Of a DNA stretch of 64,000 nucleotides, positions 47,173 through 54,367 are shown in pieces. Numbering within the stretch: position 1 is the first letter of the stretch; every line of letters starts with the position of its first letter. Position numbers and translations under genes: made by a program. The notes below the pieces were generated by a model that was not told the origin of the DNA, made no database searches, and saw only the letters and a program-made list of their open reading frames with translations. The DNA is from Maricurvus nonylphenolicus (GTDB taxonomy: Bacteria; Pseudomonadota; Gammaproteobacteria; Pseudomonadales; Cellvibrionaceae), in NCBI RefSeq assembly GCF_042854845.1, contig NZ_AP031498.1:3720001-3784000 (forward strand), in the 5' to 3' direction.

Positions 47173-48348
47173 ATGAGCATCAACCGGCGATCCCTTTTAA
47201 AAGCGACCCTTTCCAGCTCTGCACTGCTCGGCGCCTCGTCGTTAAGCGCCTCCACTTTAGGTGCAACGCCGTTAAGTGCAACACAAAGTTCAGGCGCATC
47301 GGCCAGCTCAGGTGTCAGTGCCAAGCGCTTTAAACGCATCACCGTCGAAGAGTTTTTCCTAACCCCGGAAATGGCTTTCGCCCAACAAAAATTACTGGCT
47401 CAAAACCCGGCCGACGAACCCGGCTTTACCCAGTTTTTTGGCACCACCATGAAAGCGTTGGCCGGTAAAGGTGATACCGACAATATCGAACGCATGATGG
47501 ACATTGGCGAATTGCGCCTGTCCGCCATGGATCGCGATGGCATTGATATGCAGCTGCTGTCACTGATGTCACCGGGTGTTCAGGTTTACGATGCTCAGCA
47601 AGGTACTGCGCTGGCGCAAAAAGTGAATGAACACCTGGCCCGTGCCGTACAACAACACCCCGACCGTTTTGCCGGTTTGGCCACGGTCGCACCACAGGAT
47701 CCCATCGCAGCCGCCAAAGAGCTTGACCGTTCGGTAACCAAGCTCGGTATGAAAGGCCTGATGATTAATTCCCATACCAAAGGTGAGTTTCTGGATGAAG
47801 AAAAGTTCTGGCCTATTCTGGAAAAAGCCCAAGCACTGGATGTCCCCATTTACATTCATCCGCGTACACCGGCGCCAGATATGGTGAAACCCTTCCAGAA
47901 ATACTTTGGTCTGGAAGCCGCCGCATTCGGTTTCAATATCGATACCAGCCTGCATGCATTACGCATGATTCTGGGTGGCGTTTTCGAAGAATTCCCGAAA
48001 CTTAAAATTGTGCTTGGTCATATGGGTGAAGGCATTCCCTTCTGGTTGCCGCGTATTGATCACAAAATGGAACTCTTCCATAAGATCCAACCACCGGTGC
48101 GTAAACTAACGAAAAAACCCAGCGATTATTTCCTGGATAACTTCTATATCACCACTAGCGGCATGAATTACGAAAACCCATTTATGCTAGCTCATAAAGT
48201 GATGGGGGCAGACCGCATTCTTTTCGCGGTAGATTACCCAGCCGAAGAAGCCGGTGAACCTGTTCGCATGATGGACGCTGCACCAATCAGCGATGCCGAC
48301 AAAGAAAAGATCTATCACCTGAATTCAGAGAAACTGTTCCGTCTGTAA
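47173..48348 (+). CDS. Exported amidohydrolase (amidohydrolase_2 / decarboxylase-like family)
   Basis: The product is 391 residues. The N-terminus NRRSLLKATLSSSALLGASS has a twin-arginine and hydrophobic stretch, a probable Tat signal, followed by a Ser/Ala-rich linker to about residue 50. The catalytic barrel has VEEFFLTPEM in place of the usual HxH, IYIHPRTPAP, KIVLGHMGEGIPFWLPRID (metal His) and RILFAVDYPAEEAG (metal Asp). This matches the family of gamma-resorcylate and 2,3-dihydroxybenzoate decarboxylases and related lactone hydrolases. Periplasmic location would be unusual for a decarboxylase. GGAG precedes the ATG. It follows the TonB receptor, so it may process the imported ligand in the periplasm. 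Confidence 0.87.
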   Translation: MSINRRSLLKATLSSSALLGASSLSASTLGATPLSATQSSGASASSGVSAKRFKRITVEEFFLTPEMAFAQQKLLAQNPADEPGFTQFFGTTMKALAGKGDTDNIERMMDIGELRLSAMDRDGIDMQLLSLMSPGVQVYDAQQGTALAQKVNEHLARAVQQHPDRFAGLATVAPQDPIAAAKELDRSVTKLGMKGLMINSHTKGEFLDEEKFWPILEKAQALDVPIYIHPRTPAPDMVKPFQKYFGLEAAAFGFNIDTSLHALRMILGGVFEEFPKLKIVLGHMGEGIPFWLPRIDHKMELFHKIQPPVRKLTKKPSDYFLDNFYITTSGMNYENPFMLAHKVMGADRILFAVDYPAEEAGEPVRMMDAAPISDADKEKIYHLNSEKLFRL

Positions 48349-48375
48349 AAGATCTGTAAAAGACAGTAGGAGAAG

Positions 48376-48936
48376 ATGATGAAATTTTTAAACCGCGTTT
48401 TACTGAGTACAGCATTATGTCTGCTCAGTACCACAAACTACGCTGATGAGCTGACCATTGGAAAAAGTGCTCCAGCGATGGCCTCTATCGCCCAACGCCT
48501 ACACTTGCAGGATGAGGGCATCAGTTATCAGGATTGGCAAGGTGGTGATCTGACAGGCAAGGTACGTGTTATCCACCACTTGAATGCGGCTCTGGGTGTC
48601 GATGAAATCAATAAGCCTTTTATCGATACAGTCACAGCACTGAAATTGAGCCCATCTGAGTTCTCGACATTAACCGTGCTGAATGTTTCCGATGTTGCGT
48701 CGTTTCTTCGTCAGATGGCTAAACTGCAGATCGAAGATCTGCAACGCACTCACACTGATAGCGAATATGTTCTGGATACCCAGGCCAGTGTGCGCACCGC
48801 CTGGGGCCTGCCCTCAGAAGGTCCAAGCATTACGCTGATTGATACCGAAGGTAAAGTACTCGCCCACAAGGACGGCAAATTGGAAGCCAATGAAGTACAG
48901 GCATTCGTCGCACTCATTCAGAAAAACCTACCCTAA
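48376..48936 (+). CDS. YtfJ-family periplasmic protein
   Basis: The product is 186 residues. Signal peptide to about residue 23 (VLLSTALCLLSTTNYA). The rest matches the YtfJ pattern: LTIGKSAPAM, LTGKVRVIHHLNA, EYVLDTQASVRTAWGLPSEG and LIDTEGKVLAHKDGKL. The fold is thioredoxin-like but without a CxxC pair. Function in the family is not established. It lies 27 bp after the amidohydrolase with GGAG before it and is followed by a terminator, so it is probably the last gene of the TonB receptor operon. Confidence 0.83.
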   Translation: MMKFLNRVLLSTALCLLSTTNYADELTIGKSAPAMASIAQRLHLQDEGISYQDWQGGDLTGKVRVIHHLNAALGVDEINKPFIDTVTALKLSPSEFSTLTVLNVSDVASFLRQMAKLQIEDLQRTHTDSEYVLDTQASVRTAWGLPSEGPSITLIDTEGKVLAHKDGKLEANEVQAFVALIQKNLP

Positions 48937-48956
48937 CCCCTTCTTCTGCACTGTTG

Positions 48957-48988
48957 GCATTAACCTCTAACCGGGGTTAATGCATTTT
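48957..48988 (+). terminator. Intrinsic terminator after the YtfJ-like gene
   Basis: GCATTAACC-TCTAACCGG-GGTTAATGC followed by ATTTTTG: a 9-bp stem with a short U-tract 20 bp after the stop codon. Confidence 0.7.
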
Positions 48989-49002
48989 TGTGAAATCTCT
49001 TT

Positions 49003-49365
49003 ATGACCTATCCCCAGACACTGCGGCTTACTGCTCTGCTGATTTATATTGTCGCCCTGTCAGAATTATACTTTCTGGAAGAATTAATCCTGCCGCCCTT
49101 TTTTGTGGCGACCTTTCTAATCATACTGTCTCTGGGTTTTACCAATGCACCACTCATTACCCTCAGAGTGGTGATCGGCATCTCACTGAGTATTCCGCCA
49201 CTTGCCGTTATGGGTTATATGATGGAGCTGGTTGTGATTGCGGTGCCGATTATCGATACATTGCTGTTTAGTGGACTATTGTTTCTATCTATAAAACAAA
49301 CCAGGGCCATAAAACAAACCCGAGCTATTCAACAAAGTCAGCAGCTAAAACAACAGGCGGATTAA
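49003..49365 (+). CDS. Small integral membrane protein of unknown function
   Basis: The product is 120 residues, with three or four hydrophobic helices (about 10-25, 32-48, 52-75, 78-97) and a charged cytoplasmic-type tail with the near-duplicate KQTRAIKQTRAIQQSQ. I do not recognise the family. No clear ribosome site precedes the ATG. An overlapping 93-codon frame from 48990 is less protein-like. It lies after the terminator and overlaps the convergent TetR gene by 4 bp, so expression is uncertain, though hydrophobicity argues for a real gene. Confidence 0.6.
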   Translation: MTYPQTLRLTALLIYIVALSELYFLEELILPPFFVATFLIILSLGFTNAPLITLRVVIGISLSIPPLAVMGYMMELVVIAVPIIDTLLFSGLLFLSIKQTRAIKQTRAIQQSQQLKQQAD

Positions 49366-50003
49366 TTCAGTTCTGCACAGACCTTGACCATCTCCTGGGC
49401 TTTTTGATCATCCACCCCCAGGATACGCAAATACAGCAAGGTCATGTCTTGGGTGTACTGCTGTAGCTGCTCTGGGTCTTTAGAGGCCTCGTGCATCACC
49501 CCGGTAAACGCCCAGGTACAGAATGTCTTTAAGGTTAAAGCCCCGGCGGGAAGGCGAAAACTGCCGCTCTCAACGCCCTTGCGCATATCCTCAATGGCAT
49601 CATCCGTCGCCACACGAGCCAGCTCCTCCACCATAATATTCGGCTTTTGAGTGAGCCAGTTAGTTGCCGGGTCAGACATAACACCTTTAAACAAGGCATG
49701 AATACTGACCGCAATTTTCATTGCTGGATCATCATACTGCTCCTGCAACGTTTTAATTTCCTGCTGGCACTTTCTGAGTATTTCTTCTGCCACCACAGGC
49801 ACAACATCACTAACAGATTTGAAGTAGTTATAGAAAGTGCCATAGGCCATATCCGCCGTCTCTGTTATATCGGTAACGGTGGTATTTTCTATGCCTTTTT
49901 CAAGAAAAACCTGATTGGCCGCTTCAAGCAGTTTCATACGAGTCTTCTGCTTACGACGGCTTTGACGATTGGGGGCTGCAGGCGTGGTTGTGGTCTCGGT
50001 CAT
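49362..50003 (-). CDS. TetR-family transcriptional regulator, likely regulator of the flanking catabolic module
   Basis: From ATG at 50003 the product is 213 residues; the frame continues to 50084 but the extra 27 residues cover the promoter and look unlike the family. HTH at about 15-65: KLLEAANQVFLEKG, TVTDITETADMAYGTFYNYF. The C-terminal helical ligand domain has no recognised specificity. A degenerate copy of the module palindrome overlaps a TATTAT -10 box about 100 bp upstream, consistent with autorepression. It lies in the middle of the group of genes carrying that motif. Confidence 0.88.
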   Translation of the reverse strand: MTETTTTPAAPNRQSRRKQKTRMKLLEAANQVFLEKGIENTTVTDITETADMAYGTFYNYFKSVSDVVPVVAEEILRKCQQEIKTLQEQYDDPAMKIAVSIHALFKGVMSDPATNWLTQKPNIMVEELARVATDDAIEDMRKGVESGSFRLPAGALTLKTFCTWAFTGVMHEASKDPEQLQQYTQDMTLLYLRILGVDDQKAQEMVKVCAELN

Positions 50004-50103
50004 CTTTCTACTATCGGTTGGTAACTCGGTATATTGATATAAAAAGCCGATATAAACCAAGAGGTTAGCGTTTTCGGCTCTCAATAATCCGATAATATCA
50101 CAA

Positions 50104-50121
50104 ATGACACAATGTATAATA
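50104..50121 (-). promoter_or_regulatory. Operator overlapping the tetR -10 region
   Basis: On the minus strand TATTAT (50121-50116) runs into ACATTGTGTCAT. The latter matches the 44682 operator except for one base in the first arm. Overlap of a -10 hexamer with the operator is the usual autorepression layout for TetR genes. Confidence 0.6.
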
Positions 50122-50129
50122 CTGAGGGG

Positions 50130-50174
50130 ATATCCATAGGTTGAGGAAACAAGACTCGCCCAATCTATGGATAT
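50130..50174. other. Long stem-loop between cytochrome b561 and tetR
   Basis: ATATCCATAGGTTG and CAATCTATGGATAT are inverted repeats, 13 of 14 positions pairing (the other is G-U), around a 17-nt loop. It starts 14 bp after the b561 stop on the minus strand. No U-tract follows, so it may be a factor-assisted terminator or insulator between the b561 operon and the tetR promoter. Confidence 0.6.
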
Positions 50175-50187
50175 TCAAACAAGTGCT

Positions 50188-50766
50188 TTAGCTTAAAACA
50201 GGATCTTTAGCCTCTTTGGCTGAGCTTTTGAGCATGCGCGACATCACACCATCACGAAGAACGATTTGGTGATAGAGCGCACCTACAACGTGCAATGTAA
50301 TCAGCACTAAAATGGCCTGCGTTGAAAACTCATGCAACTGCCGAATCGACAGGAACAAGCCTTCATCCAGATTACCCAGCGATAAACTCCATTCACCAAA
50401 TACCACAACAGCTGACGTAGCGTGCATAGCAGTGGCTAAGCCAGTCGCAAATAAAGCTGCCAGGAAAAAGTAGATCGCCATGTGGGTGCCTTGAGCGAGC
50501 CGGACTTGCCAGGCCGGCCCAGCAAGCGGGGCCGGAGATCCCTGCTTAAAACGAAAATAGAGACGCAAGATAAACAAGCCGAGCACAATTAAATTCAAAC
50601 TGGCGTGATCACCACGGGATTCCAAACGATCCCATAGTTCCATGTCACCACCGAATTTTCTGGCTACCACCAGGTCGAGGCATATACACAACGCCATCAA
50701 CCAATGAAGAGTTTTTTGTGCCAACGAATAGCCCGAACGATTCACGGGGCTGGATAACGTACTCAT
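50188..50766 (-). CDS. Cytochrome b561 family membrane protein
   Basis: The product is 192 residues with four membrane helices. Candidate haem-ligand His residues are in KTLHWLMALCIC (about 21), GDHASLNLIVLGL (about 53), and two in RQLHEFSTQAILVLITLHVVGALYHQ. The family carries electrons between quinol and periplasmic or membrane acceptors via two b haems. Its ATG overlaps the stop of the alpha/beta hydrolase gene (ATGA), so the two are co-translated. A haem protein in this module may supply electrons to an oxidative step on the substrate; that is inference. Confidence 0.88.
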   Translation of the reverse strand: MSTLSSPVNRSGYSLAQKTLHWLMALCICLDLVVARKFGGDMELWDRLESRGDHASLNLIVLGLFILRLYFRFKQGSPAPLAGPAWQVRLAQGTHMAIYFFLAALFATGLATAMHATSAVVVFGEWSLSLGNLDEGLFLSIRQLHEFSTQAILVLITLHVVGALYHQIVLRDGVMSRMLKSSAKEAKDPVLS

Positions 50767-51905
50767 AAAGCCTCCTCCAATTGCAGATCTTCTACTCCCT
50801 CCTCTGTGCTTGCATTCGAGGAAACGGTTGTTTCAGCAAAGAATCTGCGAATAGCACGATTGGTGGCAACAGGGTTTTCCAGGTGTAAGAAGTGATTGGC
50901 ATGGATAAACTGCACCCGCGCATCGGCCACAAACTCCGGCGAGCGATCGTATTCTTCCGGGTGTTGGCCACGGTCATACCAGGCTTGCAACATCAGCATC
51001 GGCATATCCATTGACTTAAACAGATAATCCTCGCGATCTTTTATTTCAATATCGAAGTTAGTGGTTTCAAAATACTTACTGATCGCCTCACCGGTGCCCT
51101 TAAATTTGAATTCATACTCCAGGCGCTGCAAACAGGCATCACTCAAATTCGAAGGAAACCAGGCCTGATAAATAATCGGGATAAAGTTTTTGGATTTAAA
51201 CAACGCGGCACCAAACTTGGTTTTCAAAATATGATGCGGTGGTACCGGTTCACCGTGGGGTTCATTGAACGACTGCTGCATACGCACATAACGTATGATG
51301 CGGCCTTTCAAAGTGGGCACATTGGTTAGATGATCCGTCAGCACCGTACCACGGTCATGGCCCATGATATTGAAGCGGTCGATCTCCAACTTATCCATTA
51401 ATTCGGCAACGTCCAGAGCCATACCTGGGTTGGTATAATCGAGGTGTAAGCGCTTATCCGACTGTCCATAACCTTTCATATCAATAGCGACCACATAATA
51501 ATCCTGCGACAGGTCGGCAATTTGATGGTGGAAGGCCCACCAGGATTCTGGCAATCCAGGCACAATCAGAATCGCCTCTTTAGCGGGATCGCCCGCCGTC
51601 ACAAAGTGATAGGTGCTACCCCTTGCCTCTTGATACCAATGGGTGACTGGAATATCGCCGTCAAGATATTCAATTTCGCCATGCAAGTTACCGGTATTGG
51701 GTGGCGGCGTGGTAACCGGGTAACGCATGTCGTCAGTAATTTTGACTGCCGGCGTTCGCCTGCCGGTATGTACCTTCGGGATAACAAATCCGCTTAGTCC
51801 ATTAATCAGAATCACCAAAGGAGTGATGCCCACCGGTAATCGTGCAAACCTCCACACTAAATAAGCCCCAACAATTCCCCACAGTGTCATTTCAAGCATT
51901 GTCAT
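50763..51905 (-). CDS. Membrane-anchored alpha/beta hydrolase, epoxide-hydrolase-like
   Basis: The product is 380 residues. A hydrophobic N-terminal segment (about 3-20, then 27-42) suggests a membrane anchor. The hydrolase core has LPESWWAFHHQIADL, AIDMKGYGQSDK, and the nucleophile elbow GHDRGT near residue 184 with Asp, as in epoxide hydrolases and haloalkane dehalogenases rather than Ser esterases. C-terminal FIHANHFLHLENP carries the catalytic His. Expected reaction is water addition to an epoxide or similar via an alkyl-enzyme ester. First gene of a pair with cytochrome b561, with an operator 100 bp upstream. Confidence 0.85.
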   Translation of the reverse strand: MTMLEMTLWGIVGAYLVWRFARLPVGITPLVILINGLSGFVIPKVHTGRRTPAVKITDDMRYPVTTPPPNTGNLHGEIEYLDGDIPVTHWYQEARGSTYHFVTAGDPAKEAILIVPGLPESWWAFHHQIADLSQDYYVVAIDMKGYGQSDKRLHLDYTNPGMALDVAELMDKLEIDRFNIMGHDRGTVLTDHLTNVPTLKGRIIRYVRMQQSFNEPHGEPVPPHHILKTKFGAALFKSKNFIPIIYQAWFPSNLSDACLQRLEYEFKFKGTGEAISKYFETTNFDIEIKDREDYLFKSMDMPMLMLQAWYDRGQHPEEYDRSPEFVADARVQFIHANHFLHLENPVATNRAIRRFFAETTVSSNASTEEGVEDLQLEEAL

Positions 51906-52004
51906 AAACCTTGCCCCTTCTGAATTAACGTCATCTTTTCCTCCCAGCCAATAGCAGGTTTTGCCTGAATACTGACCAACTCAAACTGACGATAATTCAT
52001 TTAA

Positions 52005-52017
52005 TGACATTATGTCA
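52005..52017. promoter_or_regulatory. Palindromic operator between divergent hydrolase and FAH genes
   Basis: TGACAT-T-ATGTCA, a perfect palindrome, 100 bp upstream of the minus-strand hydrolase ATG and 221 bp upstream of the plus-strand FAH gene. On the minus strand its outer half forms TTGACA, a good -35 hexamer. This is the second perfect copy of the module motif. The whole 332-bp gap (51906-52237) otherwise shows only AT-rich promoter-type sequence. Confidence 0.7.
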
Positions 52018-52144
52018 ATCATGAATACAAATCACAAAACAAGAAACGCTTTACCAGAAAATACGGAAACACCCTGCAAGCCAGATGATGCGAGGCCTTC
52101 AGTAAACACCTCTGTCACTTTACAAAAATGAGCATAAACCACTA

Positions 52145-52173
52145 TTGACACAAAATACAAAACTGAAGATTAT
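52145..52173 (+). promoter_or_regulatory. Candidate sigma70 promoter of the FAH gene
   Basis: TTGACA at 52145-52150, 17-bp spacer, GATTAT at 52168-52173. The start would fall about 58 bp before the FAH ATG. The -35 is followed by CAAAATACA, which loosely resembles the module operator half-site. Confidence 0.45.
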
Positions 52174-52237
52174 TACAATTACAATATTGTTGTTCAGAAA
52201 CTTACCCCCTGAGATTTATCCCAATAGGTAAATAGCC

Positions 52238-53104
52238 ATGAAATTGATCAGTTATACCTTTAACAACACCCCCTCTTTTGGCGCACAGAAGGGAGATGGC
52301 GTCATCGACTTGGGCCGCCGCTTGGGCGACCGCTATCCAGACCTGAAATCGCTTGTCGCGGCAGGTCTTCAAGAAGCTGAAGAAATCGTGGCTACAGCAG
52401 ATATCGACCTGGCCCTGGACGACGTACAACTGCTACCCGTAATACCCAACCCAGGCACTATCTGGTGTGCAGGTATGAACACCCACTCCCACTACGAAGA
52501 AGCCAAAGACCATATGCACCTGAAGGAGAAGCCACAAAAACCGGTACTTTTCCTGCGTAGTCCCGCTACGCTGGTAGCCTCTGGAGAAGATCTGGAAAAA
52601 CCACAGCTTGAGCCAGTATTCGACTACGAAGGGGAAATTGCCCTGGTAATTGGCAAACGTGGCCGCAACATCAAAGTGGAAGACGCCCTGGACTATGTGG
52701 CCGGCTACACCCCATTTAACGATGCCTCAGCGCGTATGTACCAAATCAGCTCCAACCAGATTACTGCCGGTAAAAACGCCCACCGCAGCGGCGGCTTTGG
52801 CCCTGCCCTGGTCACCTCTGATGAAGTGGACCTGGATACCATGACACTTGAATGCCGCCTGAACGGTGAAGTCATGCAAACCATGCCTCTGGACGACCTG
52901 ATCTTCAGTTTTGCCGAACTGGTGAGCTATATCTCTGAGTTCGCCTGGTTAGAGCCTGGCGATGTCATCGTTACCGGCGCAGCCGAGGGTGTTGGCGCCC
53001 TGCGTGATCCCATGGTGATCCTCAAAGCTGGCGATACTGTTGAAGTTGAGGTTAGTGGTGTAGGTACCTTGGTTAACGGGGTGGCAGACCAGCCTGCCGT
53101 ATAA
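52238..53104 (+). CDS. Fumarylacetoacetate hydrolase (FAH) family protein
   Basis: The product is 288 residues. A short N-terminal domain (to about 70) precedes the FAH core with GTIWCAGMNTHSHYEEAKDH, the metal-binding FDYEGEIALVIGKRGRN, YVAGYTPFNDASARMYQ and the C-terminal EPGDVIVTGAAEGVG. The family hydrolyses C-C bonds in 1,3-dicarbonyl products or decarboxylates/hydrates ring-cleavage products, using Mg or Mn. It is the only enzyme here pointing to late steps of aromatic or ring-opened substrate breakdown. It is divergent from the membrane-anchored hydrolase across a palindromic operator. Confidence 0.9.
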   Translation: MKLISYTFNNTPSFGAQKGDGVIDLGRRLGDRYPDLKSLVAAGLQEAEEIVATADIDLALDDVQLLPVIPNPGTIWCAGMNTHSHYEEAKDHMHLKEKPQKPVLFLRSPATLVASGEDLEKPQLEPVFDYEGEIALVIGKRGRNIKVEDALDYVAGYTPFNDASARMYQISSNQITAGKNAHRSGGFGPALVTSDEVDLDTMTLECRLNGEVMQTMPLDDLIFSFAELVSYISEFAWLEPGDVIVTGAAEGVGALRDPMVILKAGDTVEVEVSGVGTLVNGVADQPAV

Positions 53105-53116
53105 CTCCCGACCCTA

Positions 53117-53144
53117 TGCAGCAGCCCCTTAGCGGGCTACTGCA
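53117..53144 (+). other. Stem-loop after the FAH gene
   Basis: TGCAGCAGCCCC-TTAG-CGGGCTACTGCA pairs over most of its length. No U-tract follows; it may be a weak terminator or mRNA 3' end protector. Confidence 0.5.
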
Positions 53145-53181
53145 TATGACAAAACAGCACTAATGACACAAGAAACATTAT

Positions 53182-53194
53182 TGACATTATATCA
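53182..53194. promoter_or_regulatory. Degenerate copy of the module operator upstream of the GST gene
   Basis: TGACATTATATCA differs from the perfect 52005 site by one base (A for G). The preceding T makes TTGACA, a -35 hexamer, about 80 bp upstream of the GST ATG. Confidence 0.55.
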
Positions 53195-53265
53195 CTTTAG
53201 TTAGACACTAATGCCTAAGCCGTTAGACCGCATGGTCTCCCCGCCAAAAACGTAAAGGCAGTAGT

Positions 53266-54288
53266 ATGATGTTTTGGACCTTAATCGCAGCGATCAGCCT
53301 GTTTACACTCTGGTTCTTCTGGGAAAAAAAACACCGCAAAACCCACGCTATGGCAGGCGGTATCCACCGGGATATCCACCTCCCCCACGAACAAGAGTTC
53401 GAGCTCTACCACAACGCCCTGTCGCTATGCTCGAAGAAAGTCAGGGTCTGCCTCGATGAGCTGGGTATTGACTATAAAGGCCATCATATTCACCTGATTG
53501 AAACCGGTTACTATGAAACCCTCAGCCGCCATTTCCTCAAGGTGAATCCTGCGGGCATTCTCCCGGTGTTAGTCCACAACGGTCACCCGGTGTATGAATC
53601 CCACGATATCCTTACCTATGCCGCCGCCCATTCGAAAACCCCTTACCTGCTGGTACCGGAAAATCCGCAGGACGAGGAAGAAATGCAACACTGGATTAAC
53701 AAGGCATCCATCATTGGTGATGACGCTATCGAAGGTATCAAAATCAGCGCCGGGTACTGCTCCGGCATGTTAAGCCTGCCGTTATTTGCAGCAGGTATGA
53801 CCTATATTCCTTTACGCTATCCATTGGTGGGCTTGTTGTTTCATCGCTTAAAGATCCGCGCCGTGCTTTTTACCCTGTTAAAAATTTCTGGCTTAAAAGG
53901 TTTTACCAAGCTGACGCCGTTAATGAAAAAAATGGCCGCTGGTCGCAACTATATGCACAAACATTTCCGGGATCTGGAAGACCAGCTGGAAAAGAATGGC
54001 CCATGGATTATGGGAGAGCAATTCACGCTGGCCGATGTTAGCTGGTTGACGGTATTTGAACGCCTACGGGAATCAGATTGGCTGGACTATTATCTGGCAG
54101 ATAACCAATATCCAATACTGACTAAATACTGGCAAGCACTACAAGCGAGAGAAAGTTATCAGACTGCGATTCTTGATCATGGCCACCACGCCATCGACAA
54201 GCCTTTACAACTCATTAAAGACACGAAGGATTCTTCTCCTTCGCTAAAGGAAAAGCTGGAAACCTGCTTTTCAGAAACGGTTTATTAG
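53266..54288 (+). CDS. Membrane-anchored glutathione S-transferase family protein
   Basis: The product is 340 residues, longer than the usual 200-230 because of an N-terminal membrane segment (about 2-19, TLIAAISLFTLWFFW) and a linker. The thioredoxin-like GST N-domain starts at FELYHNALSLCSKKVRVCLDELG (about 45), with VNPAGILPVLVHNGHPVYESHDILTYAAAH for glutathione binding. The C-domain ends with the N-capping motif FTLADVSWLTVFERLRE. Glutathione conjugation or glutathione-dependent dehalogenation/isomerisation near the membrane is likely. It closes the operator-bearing module and ends in a strong terminator. Confidence 0.85.
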   Translation: MMFWTLIAAISLFTLWFFWEKKHRKTHAMAGGIHRDIHLPHEQEFELYHNALSLCSKKVRVCLDELGIDYKGHHIHLIETGYYETLSRHFLKVNPAGILPVLVHNGHPVYESHDILTYAAAHSKTPYLLVPENPQDEEEMQHWINKASIIGDDAIEGIKISAGYCSGMLSLPLFAAGMTYIPLRYPLVGLLFHRLKIRAVLFTLLKISGLKGFTKLTPLMKKMAAGRNYMHKHFRDLEDQLEKNGPWIMGEQFTLADVSWLTVFERLRESDWLDYYLADNQYPILTKYWQALQARESYQTAILDHGHHAIDKPLQLIKDTKDSSPSLKEKLETCFSETVY

Positions 54289-54300
54289 CAACACCACTTG

Positions 54301-54333
54301 GCCGGGGCATTCTCTTCCACCCCGGCATTTTTT
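54301..54333 (+). terminator. Intrinsic terminator of the GST gene
   Basis: GCCGGGG, a 12-nt loop, CCCCGGC, then ATTTTTTCTTTTTATTTTTT: a 7-bp all-GC stem and a long U-rich tract 12 bp after the stop. Confidence 0.9.
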
Positions 54334-54367
54334 CTTTTTATTTTTTAGTAAGTGCCTGAAATCCGAC

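Noticed and set aside
48990..49271. A 93-codon frame overlapping the small membrane protein gene
   Set aside because: Less protein-like than the 120-aa hydrophobic frame from 49003 and without a ribosome site.
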